From: a virus
DNA: 56,598 nt
Direction: 5' to 3' (one strand)
Virus record (IMG/VR): IMGVR_UViG_3300030101_003030
Coordinates: 1-56,598 of that record
Shown: positions 39,709-51,300 of the stretch, piece by piece
How the letters are laid out: each line of letters opens with the position of its first letter
Numbering within the stretch: position 1 is the stretch's first letter
Translations under genes and position numbers: made by a program
Notes under the pieces: model-generated
Told to the model about the DNA's origin: nothing
Seen by the model: only the letters and a program-made list of their open reading frames with translations
Database searches by the model: none

Positions 39709-39716
39709 TATCTTTG
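39709..39716 (+). promoter_or_regulatory. Promoter box (TATCTTTG) with near-zero leader
   Basis: TATCTTTG ends only seven bases before the ATG at 39724. With transcription starting several bases after the box, as in Bacteroidota, the mRNA would be leaderless or almost so. It probably drives the internal-protein genes to 51505. Confidence 0.65.
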
Positions 39717-39723
39717 TATGTAA

Positions 39724-40134
39724 ATGCAATTAAATATAATACCACTCGAACATCATCATTATGATACAGTGCTTGAGAAGTGGTGGAAAGATTGGGGTTG
39801 GGTTCCGCCTAAGCGTGATTTTTTACCTAACGATGGCACAGGAGGAATGATGGTATTAGATGGAAAGATTCCTGTTTGTGCAGGGTTTATGTACGCCACC
39901 AATTCTAAAGTAGCTTGGGTGGATTGGATAATCTCAAACAAGGAGTATAAAGATAGAGTAAAAAGAAAAGAGGCTTTAATGTTATTAATAGATACCATAA
40001 CAAATGTATGCAAGAACACAGGCTTCAAATATTCTTATGCTCTAATTAAACACAAAGCATTAATAAAAACATATGAGGAGTTGGGATATACGCAAGGGGA
40101 TGAGTACAATTCAGAAATGATAAAAGCATTATAA
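39724..40134 (+). CDS. GNAT-type N-acetyltransferase-like protein
   Basis: The 136-residue protein begins MQLNIIPLEHHHYDTVLEKW, then WVPPKRDFLPNDGTGGMMVL and VCAGFMYATNSKVAWVDWII. A later helix-strand part (ALMLLIDTITNVCKNTGFKY to YEELGYTQGD) fits the acetyl-CoA-binding half of GNAT proteins. Similar phage proteins lie among structural genes. No canonical Q/RxxGxG/A loop is obvious, so activity is uncertain; it could modify a virion or host protein. Confidence 0.55.
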   Translation: MQLNIIPLEHHHYDTVLEKWWKDWGWVPPKRDFLPNDGTGGMMVLDGKIPVCAGFMYATNSKVAWVDWIISNKEYKDRVKRKEALMLLIDTITNVCKNTGFKYSYALIKHKALIKTYEELGYTQGDEYNSEMIKAL

Positions 40135-40135
40135 T

Positions 40136-40771
40136 ATGGCAGCAGTAACAACAGCAGTGATAGGAGGGGTAACGGCAGGAGCAGGAATCATTCAAGGTTT
40201 TCAACAAAACAAATTAGCCAAACAAGCAGCCGTTGCTGCTGAGAAGTCAATGGCTGAAGCAAAAAAGAACATTGGTATTATTGAGAGTGAGGCTCGTACC
40301 ATTCCTACTTTAGCTACAGAAAATTTACGTAGACGTTCCGACTTACAATCGGAAGCAATATTGTCAGCAGCACAAGCAGCCGATCCAAGAGGTCTTGCTG
40401 CAGTAGCAGGACAACTTGCTCAAGCTCAAACTGAAAGAGAAGCTAATATAGCAGCTAAAGAAGAACAGCAACTACTTGATATTGAGAAGGATGTGATAGC
40501 TGAAAAGAAAGCTAGAAACCTACAATTAGCTGATATTGATTTAGCTGAGTCGGCTAGACAAAGACAAGAGCAGATGGCAGCAAGAGAAGCGGCTATGAGT
40601 GCTTTCCAAGGTGCTTTAGGATCAGTAGCAGGAACAGTTGGTGCGATAGGTGATATTAAGAATCAAGAAGCTCTTGGAACGATTGAATCGTTTAAAGCTC
40701 AAACAGATAGAATAAAAGCAAATCCTTTATATGCTGTAACAAACGAAAGTATAAAACTTCCCTACGAATAA
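40136..40771 (+). CDS. Internal virion protein candidate (211 aa)
   Basis: The 211-residue protein has a hydrophobic glycine-rich N-terminus (VTTAVIGGVTAGAGIIQGF) and a long alanine- and glutamate-rich helical body. This is like the small ejection proteins of T7-type phages that first enter the host membrane. It precedes two larger internal proteins. Confidence 0.6.
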   Translation: MAAVTTAVIGGVTAGAGIIQGFQQNKLAKQAAVAAEKSMAEAKKNIGIIESEARTIPTLATENLRRRSDLQSEAILSAAQAADPRGLAAVAGQLAQAQTEREANIAAKEEQQLLDIEKDVIAEKKARNLQLADIDLAESARQRQEQMAAREAAMSAFQGALGSVAGTVGAIGDIKNQEALGTIESFKAQTDRIKANPLYAVTNESIKLPYE

Positions 40772-40784
40772 ATAATATTTTATA

Positions 40785-42320
40785 ATGGCAAAGACAGACA
40801 ATACAAATCCTAGAAGCTACAAAAGAACAGTAGATTGGGGTGCTATAGGTAAGCAGTTTACTGATGCTATCGTAGATACAAAGACCAAGCAAACTGAGAC
40901 AGCAAAGAAAGGCTTTGAGGCACAGAAAGAACGTGCTAAGGTAAAAAGGGAAAGAGCAGAAAGAAAAGAAGTTTTTAAGGATGAAGCCATAGAGTTTGCA
41001 AGACTTCAACGTGCTAATCAGCGTGCCATTCAAACCAATACTAAAAGTAGGAATGATATTACCTTGGCAGTTACTAGTCAAGGTGTTGATAAGTACAATG
41101 AATTGTTTCAAGGATTTAAGTCAGGAAAAATAAGTGAAAGAGAGTTCCTGCGTTCACGACAAAACCTAAAGGATGGGTTTAGTAATTATTTTAGAATAGC
41201 TAAAGAATATAATGACATGAAAGCTAATGCTGAAAAGTCAATAGCAGAAGGAGGATCTAAAACAATTACAGATTTTATGTTAGGTCAGCTTGAGTCATTG
41301 CAGAATACTGAGGAGCTAGAAGTATCATTCACTGACAAAGGACAATGGAATGTAAGTTATTTAGATGGAGTTACTCAAACAAAGCAAGAAATGCCTATCG
41401 AAACATTTGGTGTTATAGGTAGAGTTAACTACAGTGGTTTTGATGAGGAGACAGCAGCTAAAGAAATAGATGATACTATAGGTACGTTTACTAATCAATA
41501 TGGAAATGTAATAAAAATTGATCCTAGAGACAGACCTGACTATGAGAATTTGATAGATAAAAAACTAAATGTAGCACTAGGCAATGCAGGTCAGCTAGCA
41601 TCATATCTTTTAGATAATATTGATGTAGATGAAAATGGTGAACCGTTTGAATTAACTTTTGATCCTAAAGTAGCTGCCACTAATAAAAACTACATCTTAG
41701 TAACTATAAGTAACAATGATAGTGTCCCTACTTTTCAAGTTTCTGATGAAGCAAAAGAGTATGCTAAACAAAAATTAAAAGAACAAGTTGAAGGTCGCTT
41801 TGATATTTCTAAAAAAGTAACTAGAAACAGAGGCGGTGGCAGCAGTAGAGGCGGCGGCGGCGGTGGTGGCACTACATCGAAACCTACTTTTGTTCCCTTG
41901 AGTAGTGATAGGGAGTTGTTTACAAAACTTATAGCATATGAAGATAAAATAGGTGGGGGCGAAGGAAGGTCTAGACTTGAGATTGCAACAGGTGCTATAA
42001 GGGAGAAAAGGTTCCCCATGGAAGAGAGGGATGAAGTAAAAGCTCTTTTAGGTGGAGAGTTTGATAGTGAAGGAAACCTATCTGTAAAAGGTGATAAATA
42101 TTATCGCCCTGCAGTGGTAAGATATTTAGCAAACACAGGGTTTTTGCCACCGGGTACTGAACTAATAACTGAAGAGAAAGATGGCGTTTTAAAAATAAAC
42201 CGAGAGGCATTACAAAAAGCAGATCAATACATAGAGGGTGTGACTACAGGTACAATAACTCCTCCTTCAGGCTCAAACTCAGGGACAGGATCTAAATATA
42301 AAATTGAAGGAAAACCATGA
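40785..42320 (+). CDS. Internal or ejection protein candidate (511 aa)
   Basis: A 511-residue protein with a charged coiled N-terminus (KKGFEAQKERAKVKRERAER) and a middle globular part. A glycine linker follows at about 347-363 (RGGGSSRGGGGGGG), then a C-terminal domain beginning PLSSDRELFTKLIAYEDKI. It overlaps the giant gene by four bases. It is probably an inner virion protein ejected with DNA. Confidence 0.55.
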   Translation: MAKTDNTNPRSYKRTVDWGAIGKQFTDAIVDTKTKQTETAKKGFEAQKERAKVKRERAERKEVFKDEAIEFARLQRANQRAIQTNTKSRNDITLAVTSQGVDKYNELFQGFKSGKISEREFLRSRQNLKDGFSNYFRIAKEYNDMKANAEKSIAEGGSKTITDFMLGQLESLQNTEELEVSFTDKGQWNVSYLDGVTQTKQEMPIETFGVIGRVNYSGFDEETAAKEIDDTIGTFTNQYGNVIKIDPRDRPDYENLIDKKLNVALGNAGQLASYLLDNIDVDENGEPFELTFDPKVAATNKNYILVTISNNDSVPTFQVSDEAKEYAKQKLKEQVEGRFDISKKVTRNRGGGSSRGGGGGGGTTSKPTFVPLSSDRELFTKLIAYEDKIGGGEGRSRLEIATGAIREKRFPMEERDEVKALLGGEFDSEGNLSVKGDKYYRPAVVRYLANTGFLPPGTELITEEKDGVLKINREALQKADQYIEGVTTGTITPPSGSNSGTGSKYKIEGKP

Positions 42321-45300
42321 ACGAAGAAGCAATAAGAGACGGGTATAACTATTTTGTTAGTACAGGATACAATGGGACTTATGATGATTATGTTGCCTTG
42401 ATTAATGGAAATGAAAACGCACTCAATGATACCTATTTACACTTTACATCTACAGGTTATAACGGGGGTATAGATGACTTTAAAACTTTAATGGGTGTTG
42501 GAACTAAGATACAGGAGAAAGTAGAAGTTCAACCTAAAACCCCTATAACTAAAGGAGTAAAAGGAGTTGCTTCTGAAATATTAAATATTAAAAAAAAAGA
42601 AGATACGGAATCAGCATCAGAGGATGGTTCATTGGTATCACCAAAAGCTACTACAGTTGAGGAATTTAAAGAGATGTATATGGGTAAAAGTGACCCCATA
42701 ACAGTAGAGCAGGCAAGTAAAAAAATAGATTTTAATTCTCTTAAAACTGAAGAAGAACGAGTAACCTATTCCAATATGGATGAGGAAACTAAACGTACAT
42801 ACAATAATTTATCGGATGAAATAAATAGACTTCAAACAAAACTAGATGATCAACTTAAACAACCATCTAATCCTTTTCAAGAGCAGTCTATTGCTAATAC
42901 TAAAAATCAATTATCTTTTAATAAAAAAACAAGAGAATTATTATATAATCAGAATAAACCTGTTGATCCCATACTTGGACCCCAAGATGATGTGAATTGG
43001 TTTAGTGAAAGTGTAGAAAAAATAGTTAATCCAAGACTGATAGCAGGTGAAGGAGCATTATCAGGAGGGATAGAAGAAACTGTAGTCAATCAATTAAATT
43101 ATACTTTTGGTGATTATGGTTTTAAATTTGAAGAGGCAGATTACTTGGGCGATGGGATGAATGTATATACTGCTACAGGTGAAAAGCTCTATATTGATTT
43201 AGATAATTTTACAGATGCTAATAATAAAAAAGAATCTGAAAAACTTAAAAAGTTTTTATACGATAATAAAAGGTCTAGTGAACTTGCATATTCTATGGAT
43301 AAAGGCCCTATAAGAAAAACCAAAAAGTATAGGGACGAGAAAGAACTGCAACGTGAGATGAAAATGTTTCAGTATAAAACAAATCAATTTCAAAAAGAAA
43401 CTCAAGATTTTATAAATAAAAGAATATCTTTTGAAGAAAAAGTAAAAGAGTTTAACAAAAAGGCACAAAAAGAAGGGGCCACTGAAGAGAATATTTTATT
43501 GCAACAAGAAATTATTAAAGAGCAAGAAGAATTAACTGCAGAAGCAAAGTTGTTAGAAGAAAAAAATAATGATTTTGCAGGAAGAGGACAGGAGATAGAT
43601 AAGCTCACAGCAGAATATTATAATGTTCTTGAAGATAGAGGAGGTTTCTTTGGAACTACAAACTCTATGTTTATGGAGGGAGTGGGAGAGATAGTAGCAG
43701 GAGCAGTGGAGACAGGAAGAATGCTACCTGAAATAATAGGTGATACATTAACTTTTATTTCAGGCAAAGCATTACAAGGAGTAGGATATGTAACAGGAGA
43801 GGACATTGAAATGAAGGATGTTAATATCATTCCTACTTCAGCACTTATAGACAACTATGATTACTATCTTTTAGAAGCAGCAAAAGAAAAAGGATACAAA
43901 TCTATTGATGAACTTCCTCCAAATATTAAAAATGAAATAGATCGTGACCTTAGAGATAAAGCAATCAAGACACAGTTATATGGAAAGAAAGGTCAAAGCA
44001 ATCCTTATTCTAAATATACCAATCAATTACTTAAAGACAGAAGCGGAGGTGTATTAGATAATATAAGAGATGGTTTTAGAACAGCGTTAGGAGAAACATC
44101 AACAAGACAATATGATGAAGACTTTCAAAACTCATGGCTTGGTCAAGTGTATGCCGGAACTATTAAATCTGTTCCTGCCATTTTATCTTTATTCTTAAAT
44201 CCTGTATCAGCAGGAACTAAAGCAAGTACAATAGCAAAGAGAGCGTTGAACCCAAAAGAAAGTTGGGCATTGATATTTCAATCTCAAGATGCTATCAGTC
44301 AGCAAATGAATACTGCTGAGTTTGAAAACGTAAGTGAGACAGAGAAACTTGCAGTGTCAGTTCCTATTGCTCTAACTACTGCTACTCTAGAAAATATTGG
44401 GTTTCGTAACATGAGTAAGTTGAAAGGTTTTACCAATGGTATTCTAATGAGGGCTTTAGGTAGGACAGGAGGTAAGCAGGTAACAGCCAAAACATTTGAA
44501 GAGATAATTAAAAATGAAGTAAAAAGTTTAACAGCAAAAGGTCTTCTTACTATGGGTGCTATGGGAGCGGCTGAGTTTGAAACAGGACTTGCTCAAGAGT
44601 TTGCAGACGTTACAGTTAAACAAATTTACAATGCTGTTAAAGGATCTGAAATGTTTGAGACTCCTGAATCATTAGCTGAATACACTTTACAATTATTAAA
44701 TAGTGGAGCTCAAGAGGCAGTAGGTGCACAGATTTTAGGTATGCCTAAAACTGTTTCTGTATTGGCAAGTAAAAATGATTTGAAAGCTGCTGACAATGCG
44801 ACATGGAATTTGTTTACCAACCTAAATAACAAGCCTACATTTTTAGGTTTATTCAAAGAACATTTAGAGGTAGAGATTCGTAATAAAAGAATGAGTGCTG
44901 CAGAAGCTAAAAGAGTTTTTGAAACTTACAAAAACACTACGCAGGCTTATGAGCAAATACCTAAAGATATGTCACGTGAAGCTCAGAAAGAATCTGTTGA
45001 TTTGATAATGAGAAGACAGGCTTTAGAAGAAAGTAAAAGAGATAAGAACCCTAATCTTGTTGTACCTATTGACAATGAGATACAGGCAATCGACAATAGG
45101 TTAAAAGAAATATCAGAACAGGATGCCATTCAAAAGCAAAGCACAGGAAAAGTGGATGCGAATCAACAAACCTCGGATGCACAAACAGTGGAGACAGGAG
45201 AATCCACAACAGAGTCTCAAAAACTTACCGGAGAGGAACTCCAAGATCAGGAAGCAGATGCAGTCCAAGAGGTAACTGAAGAAGAAGTTAAAAAAGAAAT

Positions 45301-48300
45301 AAGTGGTATAGTAGCTGAAACAGCGTTGCCATTAAAATTAGAAACAGGGAAGCTAGGAACTGTATCCAAGAAAATGGATCAGGCTGAATTGATAAATGAA
45401 AAAGAAATTAATGAGGCGGCAGATGAACTGTATGACCTAATGGATGAGGTAAATAACAGACAAGATATATCCGAAAATTCTAGAAAAAAAATATTAAATG
45501 AAATAGAAAGTGAAATAAGAAAATTAGAAGCATATGAATTTGAAACAAAAACTGAGACTCGCACACTTACCAAAAAAGAAAAGGTTAAAGGTATTAGAAA
45601 AGTTGGAACAGATACAAAAAGGCAAAAAGTAATACCATCTACTTTAGGTAAATCTAAAGGCAAGACAGTCAGGTTTATTGGTAAGACACAGAAAGAAGTA
45701 GGAGGTAAAGGTGTATTGACAACAGAAACACGACCTGATGGTAAAGAAGTTTTCATAGTAGAATATCCATCCGGACAGAAGAGTGTGGTGAATGAAACAA
45801 TGGAATCACCTGTAGTCAACAAAGATAAGAACGGAGATCCTGTAAGTGTAACCCTAACAGATAAAAGCGGTAATCAACTTACAGTGTTGGATGCTGACTA
45901 TGCATTAGATGAAGCTATTATTCAAAGAGAAAATGCTCTTGGACCTATTGAAGAAAATGTATTTGAACAAGTATTAGAAGAGGTTGAAAGAGAAGTTACT
46001 GAACAACAAGAAGTTATAAAAGAAAAACAAGCAACACCTGAAGCTGTTGTTACGGAAGAAGTAGTGACTGAAGAAGCAGTAGAAAAAACTCCTGTTGCTA
46101 AAGAGACAATAGACGAAAGCCTTGAGTCTTTATTTGATGAGATAGTAGGTGAACCTAATACAACTGAAGATGCTCCAATTAAAAAACAAAAGACAGAGGT
46201 TGAAAGTGTTACTGTTAACAGATCAAGCGACAGACCTTTTAGTTCTCCTATTAAAAAAATTATTGGGCAGGCAAAACGTGCAGCAAAGTCAATAAAAAAT
46301 ATTGCTCCCAATGTAAAGATAATCTTACACGAATCAGAGGCTGACTACAGAAACTCTGTGCCGGGAGCACAAGATGGAGAAGCAGGTGCATTCAATGCAG
46401 GAACTAACACCATTCACATTAACCTTCCTAATGCTGCTGCAAGAACTAATATAACTACAGTAGGGCATGAAACTTTTCACAGCATACTATTTAATCTATT
46501 CAACAATGAGGCGTTAACACAGGCGTTCTCAAGAGATATGTTGGAGGGATTAAAGAAGGCTTCTGTAAAAGGTTCTGCTATTGAAAAACAACTTGATGCG
46601 TATATTAAACAATATGATGATCAAGGCGTACACAATGAGGAGAAGTTGGCTGAGATCTTTGGGTATCTTGCAGGCAACTATGAAACCTTAGATGTAAAGT
46701 CTAAAAATATTCTAAAGAGACTTATAGAAAAGCTAGCTAAGATTTTAAACATAGCAAAATATAAAGCTAAGTTTACTGAGGATGATGTGGCTATGGTTAA
46801 GCTAATGAATAACTTATCAGCTAAAATATCTGAAGGAATAGAAATAACAGAGGCTGATATTCCTATAGAAGTATCAAAAAGAAAAGAACAGCAGCAAAAT
46901 TTAAAAAGACAATTAAAAGAAAAAATAAATGAAAAAGAAAAAACAACAGCAGGAAGCAGGCTCATCAATGAGCCCTTACAGGATGCGACAAAAATTGCTA
47001 ATAGATTTGCAAAAAGAAAAGGCTTCTCTTTTAGAGGAGATGAGACAAGCACAGAGTTCAACAAAGAGCGTGCAACAAGGATAGCCAAAGCCTATGAGGC
47101 AATGGCTAATGATCCTAATAACCCTGAAGTAAAAGCAGCGTATCAAGCCTTGATTGATGAAACTCTTGAGCAGTATCAAGAGATATTAAAAGATGGCTAC
47201 GTTGTAGAGATTGACAATGAAGATGCTTACAATAATTCTCAAGAAATGATTGAGGATGTAAGAGAAAATAAAAGGTTAAAAATCTTTGCAACAGAGGCAG
47301 GTTTTGGTGACGTACAAATTACAGATGAACAAAGAAAAAGAAACCCTCTTTTACAAGACAGTGGGCTAAAAGATGTTAACGGAAAAATACTTTTAGTTAA
47401 TGATGTGTTTAGATTTGTTCATGACTTCTTTGGTCATGCTAAAGAAGGCAATAGCTTTGGTCCAAAGGGAGAAGAGATAGCTTGGAGAGTTCATTCGCAA
47501 ATGTATTCTCCGCTTGCAAGAAGGGCGATGACTACTGAAACTAGAGGTCAGAACTCATGGGTAAACTTCTCAGGTGTTAATGAAGAGGCTTTTAAATTAC
47601 GTGATAAAGCGAGACAACTAAGGAAAGAAGGTAAGCTTGAGGAGGCTTTAAAGTTAGTTGATCAGGTATATGAGATGATGTCTTTTGCAGAACAAAAGAT
47701 AGGACTGTTACCTGTCGAATTTACAGTATTAGAAAAACAACCAAGTATAAAAAGACAGTTAGGTGACACTAATAAAATAAATGAATTTGTAAAACAAGCA
47801 AAAGAAAAAGGAGCTACAGATAGTGCTATTAAACTTGTGCTTGAATCTAGGGGGGTAACTAAAAGTGTTATAGATAAAATATTTGCTGCCAAGGTACGAA
47901 CCAAGAGACCACCTTCAGCAGCTAAAATATTAGGTAAGCCAAAGCCTAAAAAGGTAACGGCAAATGAAATGACATTGCTCAAAGAAAAGATAAGAGCCAT
48001 TGCAAAAGAAACAAGAAGTGTAGGGGTAGCAGTAAATAAAATACGTAAAGAGTTACAACGTGAGATAGCACAAATAGGTAAGGGAAGAAAGGTAGAGCTT
48101 TCACCTGCGACATTAACTAAGATAACCTCACGTATTAATAAAGCAAAGTTATTTACTAAAGAAGGAACGCTTAACAATGAGATGATTGATGAGATCGTTC
48201 AGTACATTGATGAGCAATACACTACCCTTGAAAGGAAAAAAGAAAATGTAGCTCTTAACAAAAAGAGAAAGACAGCATTAAAAAATATTATGTCCGGCAA

Positions 48301-51300
48301 GTTGGGAGTGCCAAAAGTAATAACGAGACAAATGCAAAGATTGTTTGCGGCAGACTCCACTCTTATTCCTGACTCAGCTTTAAATAAATATAAAGCTCTA
48401 GTCGAATCCATAGGGGAAAGAACTAGCGTTTTAACAGTGGATGAAGTATCACAAGTAGAAAGACAAGTTGATTCTATATTAAAAGATCTTGACTTCAGAA
48501 CATCTCAAATAGATATATATGCTGAGATGTATAAAGACTATGATAAAAAAGTAAAGAATGCTGATGGAAGTATTAGCTATTCTAAAACCATAGATAAGAT
48601 GGTGGATGATGGTGAACTTAATTTATCTACCGAAGATGCTGCACTAATGAAGAAGTTTAAAAAAGAAATACTTCCTCCGCCTGAACCAAAAACTAAAGAA
48701 GAAAAACAAAAAGAAGAAGAAGAAGCAGCAATAGAAAAAGAATTATTTCTTGAAGAGATTGGAGAGCTGAGTATAAAATCAGACAAGCTAACAACTAGGG
48801 ATGAGAGAAAGGTTGCTAATAAATTAAATAAACTTATAAAAACAGACGGAGTAAAAGACCTGAGCAACAATGATTTAAAAAAATTAATAAAGATCATTGA
48901 CAATATAAATAACGGATGGCTTCCTCACCTATCACAAATAATGGTAGAGAAGATCAATAGTAATAATAGATCTAAAATAGTTTCATCAGCTATTCGGAAA
49001 GCTAAAGTATTTAGTCCTCTTCAACAAGCTAAAAAATTAAGAGCCTTACTTAATTCTCAGCTAAGTCCTGACGGAAGAAGAAAGAATAAAATATATCAAG
49101 CAGTGTCAGTGCGTTCACTTAGTTACATAGACTCAGTGATAGGGCTAAAGGGAAGAGAGATATTTAAAAATATATTCGACTCAACAGCTAAAGCGTTTAC
49201 AAATTTTGATTCAGACAACAACAAAGTAAACAAGCGTATAGATGAAGCATTAAATAAAATATCAAAATCATACAAAAATAACAACAATAAAATACATGAG
49301 GCAAAAGCACGTATGATGACATACTTAATTCAAAGAGAGTTTGAGTCTAATCCTGAGCGAGTGGGAGAGGTTAACCCTGCAATAGATTATTTAAACGATA
49401 CTATTAAAAATGAAAGGGAACAAGGTAATGAGGGTGAGGCTGATATGCTTCAAAACATAATAGATAAGTATTCTATAGAGGGAGAGCTCGATGCAGATGG
49501 GAAACCTACTAAAGAAATATCTCTTGATAAGATATATAAATCTTTTAACAAGGCAGAACTAAATGGCATTAAAGTTATTGATGAAGTAAATAAAGAGCTA
49601 ACTGATATAGCAGAGTTTACTGCAGGTGTAGTAAGAGGAAAGATAATGAGTCCTATTGTAGACTACATTCATATGTGGGTCAAACAAGATAATACACAGC
49701 AACAATTTGAAGATAAAAACTCTGACTTTAATTCTTACATGAAGGGTACTAAGCCATCCACAAAAGCTAAAAACTTAGAGGAAAGAACACAAAAATCTAA
49801 GGCTATAAATTTTGATCCCTTTGGAGCAACAAGAAGAGGGGCAAGAATGACCTTGCTTGATTACCACATGACACCTGTAGTGAGAGAAACAAACAGAACC
49901 CTTAGAAAGACAAAAGATATTTTAGAAGAGGATAACAAACAAACAAGGGAGATATTTAGAGGGGTTAAGGCAGCATACGATCAAGTAGTAGAGGATGTAA
50001 TAGGAAGAGGATTTAATAGTAGCTCAGTAGGAGATAATGCTATTAAGTATATAGCTAAGGCAGGTTATCGAACAATGCTTTCGAGTCCTGCAAGAATGAC
50101 ATTAGAATTTCTCGCCAACCTTCTTAATGCAGGCGTTATAAATCCATTAGGGTTTGCTAAAGGGTTTAGTGTGATGAGTAAATTAAGCGGACAAGAGCAG
50201 GCGGAGCTTCTTAGAATTTTAGAATCAAAACAACAAACAAGATTATATTCGGATGCTTTAAAAGGAAGAATGGTAGATACAAGTATTATTGAATCAAAAG
50301 CAGGAATACAAAACACAAAACTGAAAGGAGAGGTAATTAATAGAGCATCTCAAATTGGATCTTATCTTAGAAAATATCCTTCGGGTATAGAGTTTATAGC
50401 TGACACCATGATTACCACTCCGGATAAAGCGGTAATGCGACCTTTGTGGTTAGGAACTTTTAGCAGAGAGTTTAAAAAAATAACAGGCAAGGAAATAGAC
50501 ATGGATAAAGTTCTTGCAAAGGATGAGGCATACTTAAATAAAAACCAAGAGGCACTCGATAAGGCAACTGAAGTAGCTGATAGAGATAGTATATTTTCAG
50601 GATACACTGACAATCCTTTTATGAAAGTTATTAGTGGAACAAAAAGGTCGGAAACAAAAATAGATCCAATAAAAAATATATATAAAGACTACAACAGGTT
50701 TATGTTAAGTTTTTTATTGAACGAATATGAAACGACAAGATATTCTATTAATGTTCTGTATGAAGGAGGAGAAATATCAAGAATAAAAGCAGGGCAACTA
50801 TTAGCCGCTACTACCTCACGTATGGTTTTATATACTTCTTTGATTGGATTAGTAGGGAATGTCTTTGCAGACTTTATAAGAAGCATGTTCGGAGCCGACA
50901 TGGAAGACGAAGAAGAAGAGAAAGATTTAACCCTGTCAATAGGTCAAGGATTGGTTTCTACTTTTAATACCTTAGCTTTTGGAGCATCTTACGGACAGTT
51001 TATGAGAAGTATAATTAATAACCCTTACTTTGGAACTGAATACTTTAATGAAAAATATCTTACTGCTCTGCAAGAAGGAGAGTATGATCCATACAAAGAT
51101 GCTATAGGGTTCTCTGCATTCACTAAACCTACAGGGCAGGAAAAATATAAAGGAAAAAATACTTTCAAATTTTTTGTAAACTTTTTAGGTCCTTACTCTC
51201 CTCTAGCAAAAACATTTGATAAATTCTACACCATGAAAACAAGAGAAGAGGAGGCTAAAAAAGAAGAAACAAAAGCAAGAAGATCTCAAGAAGAAATACT

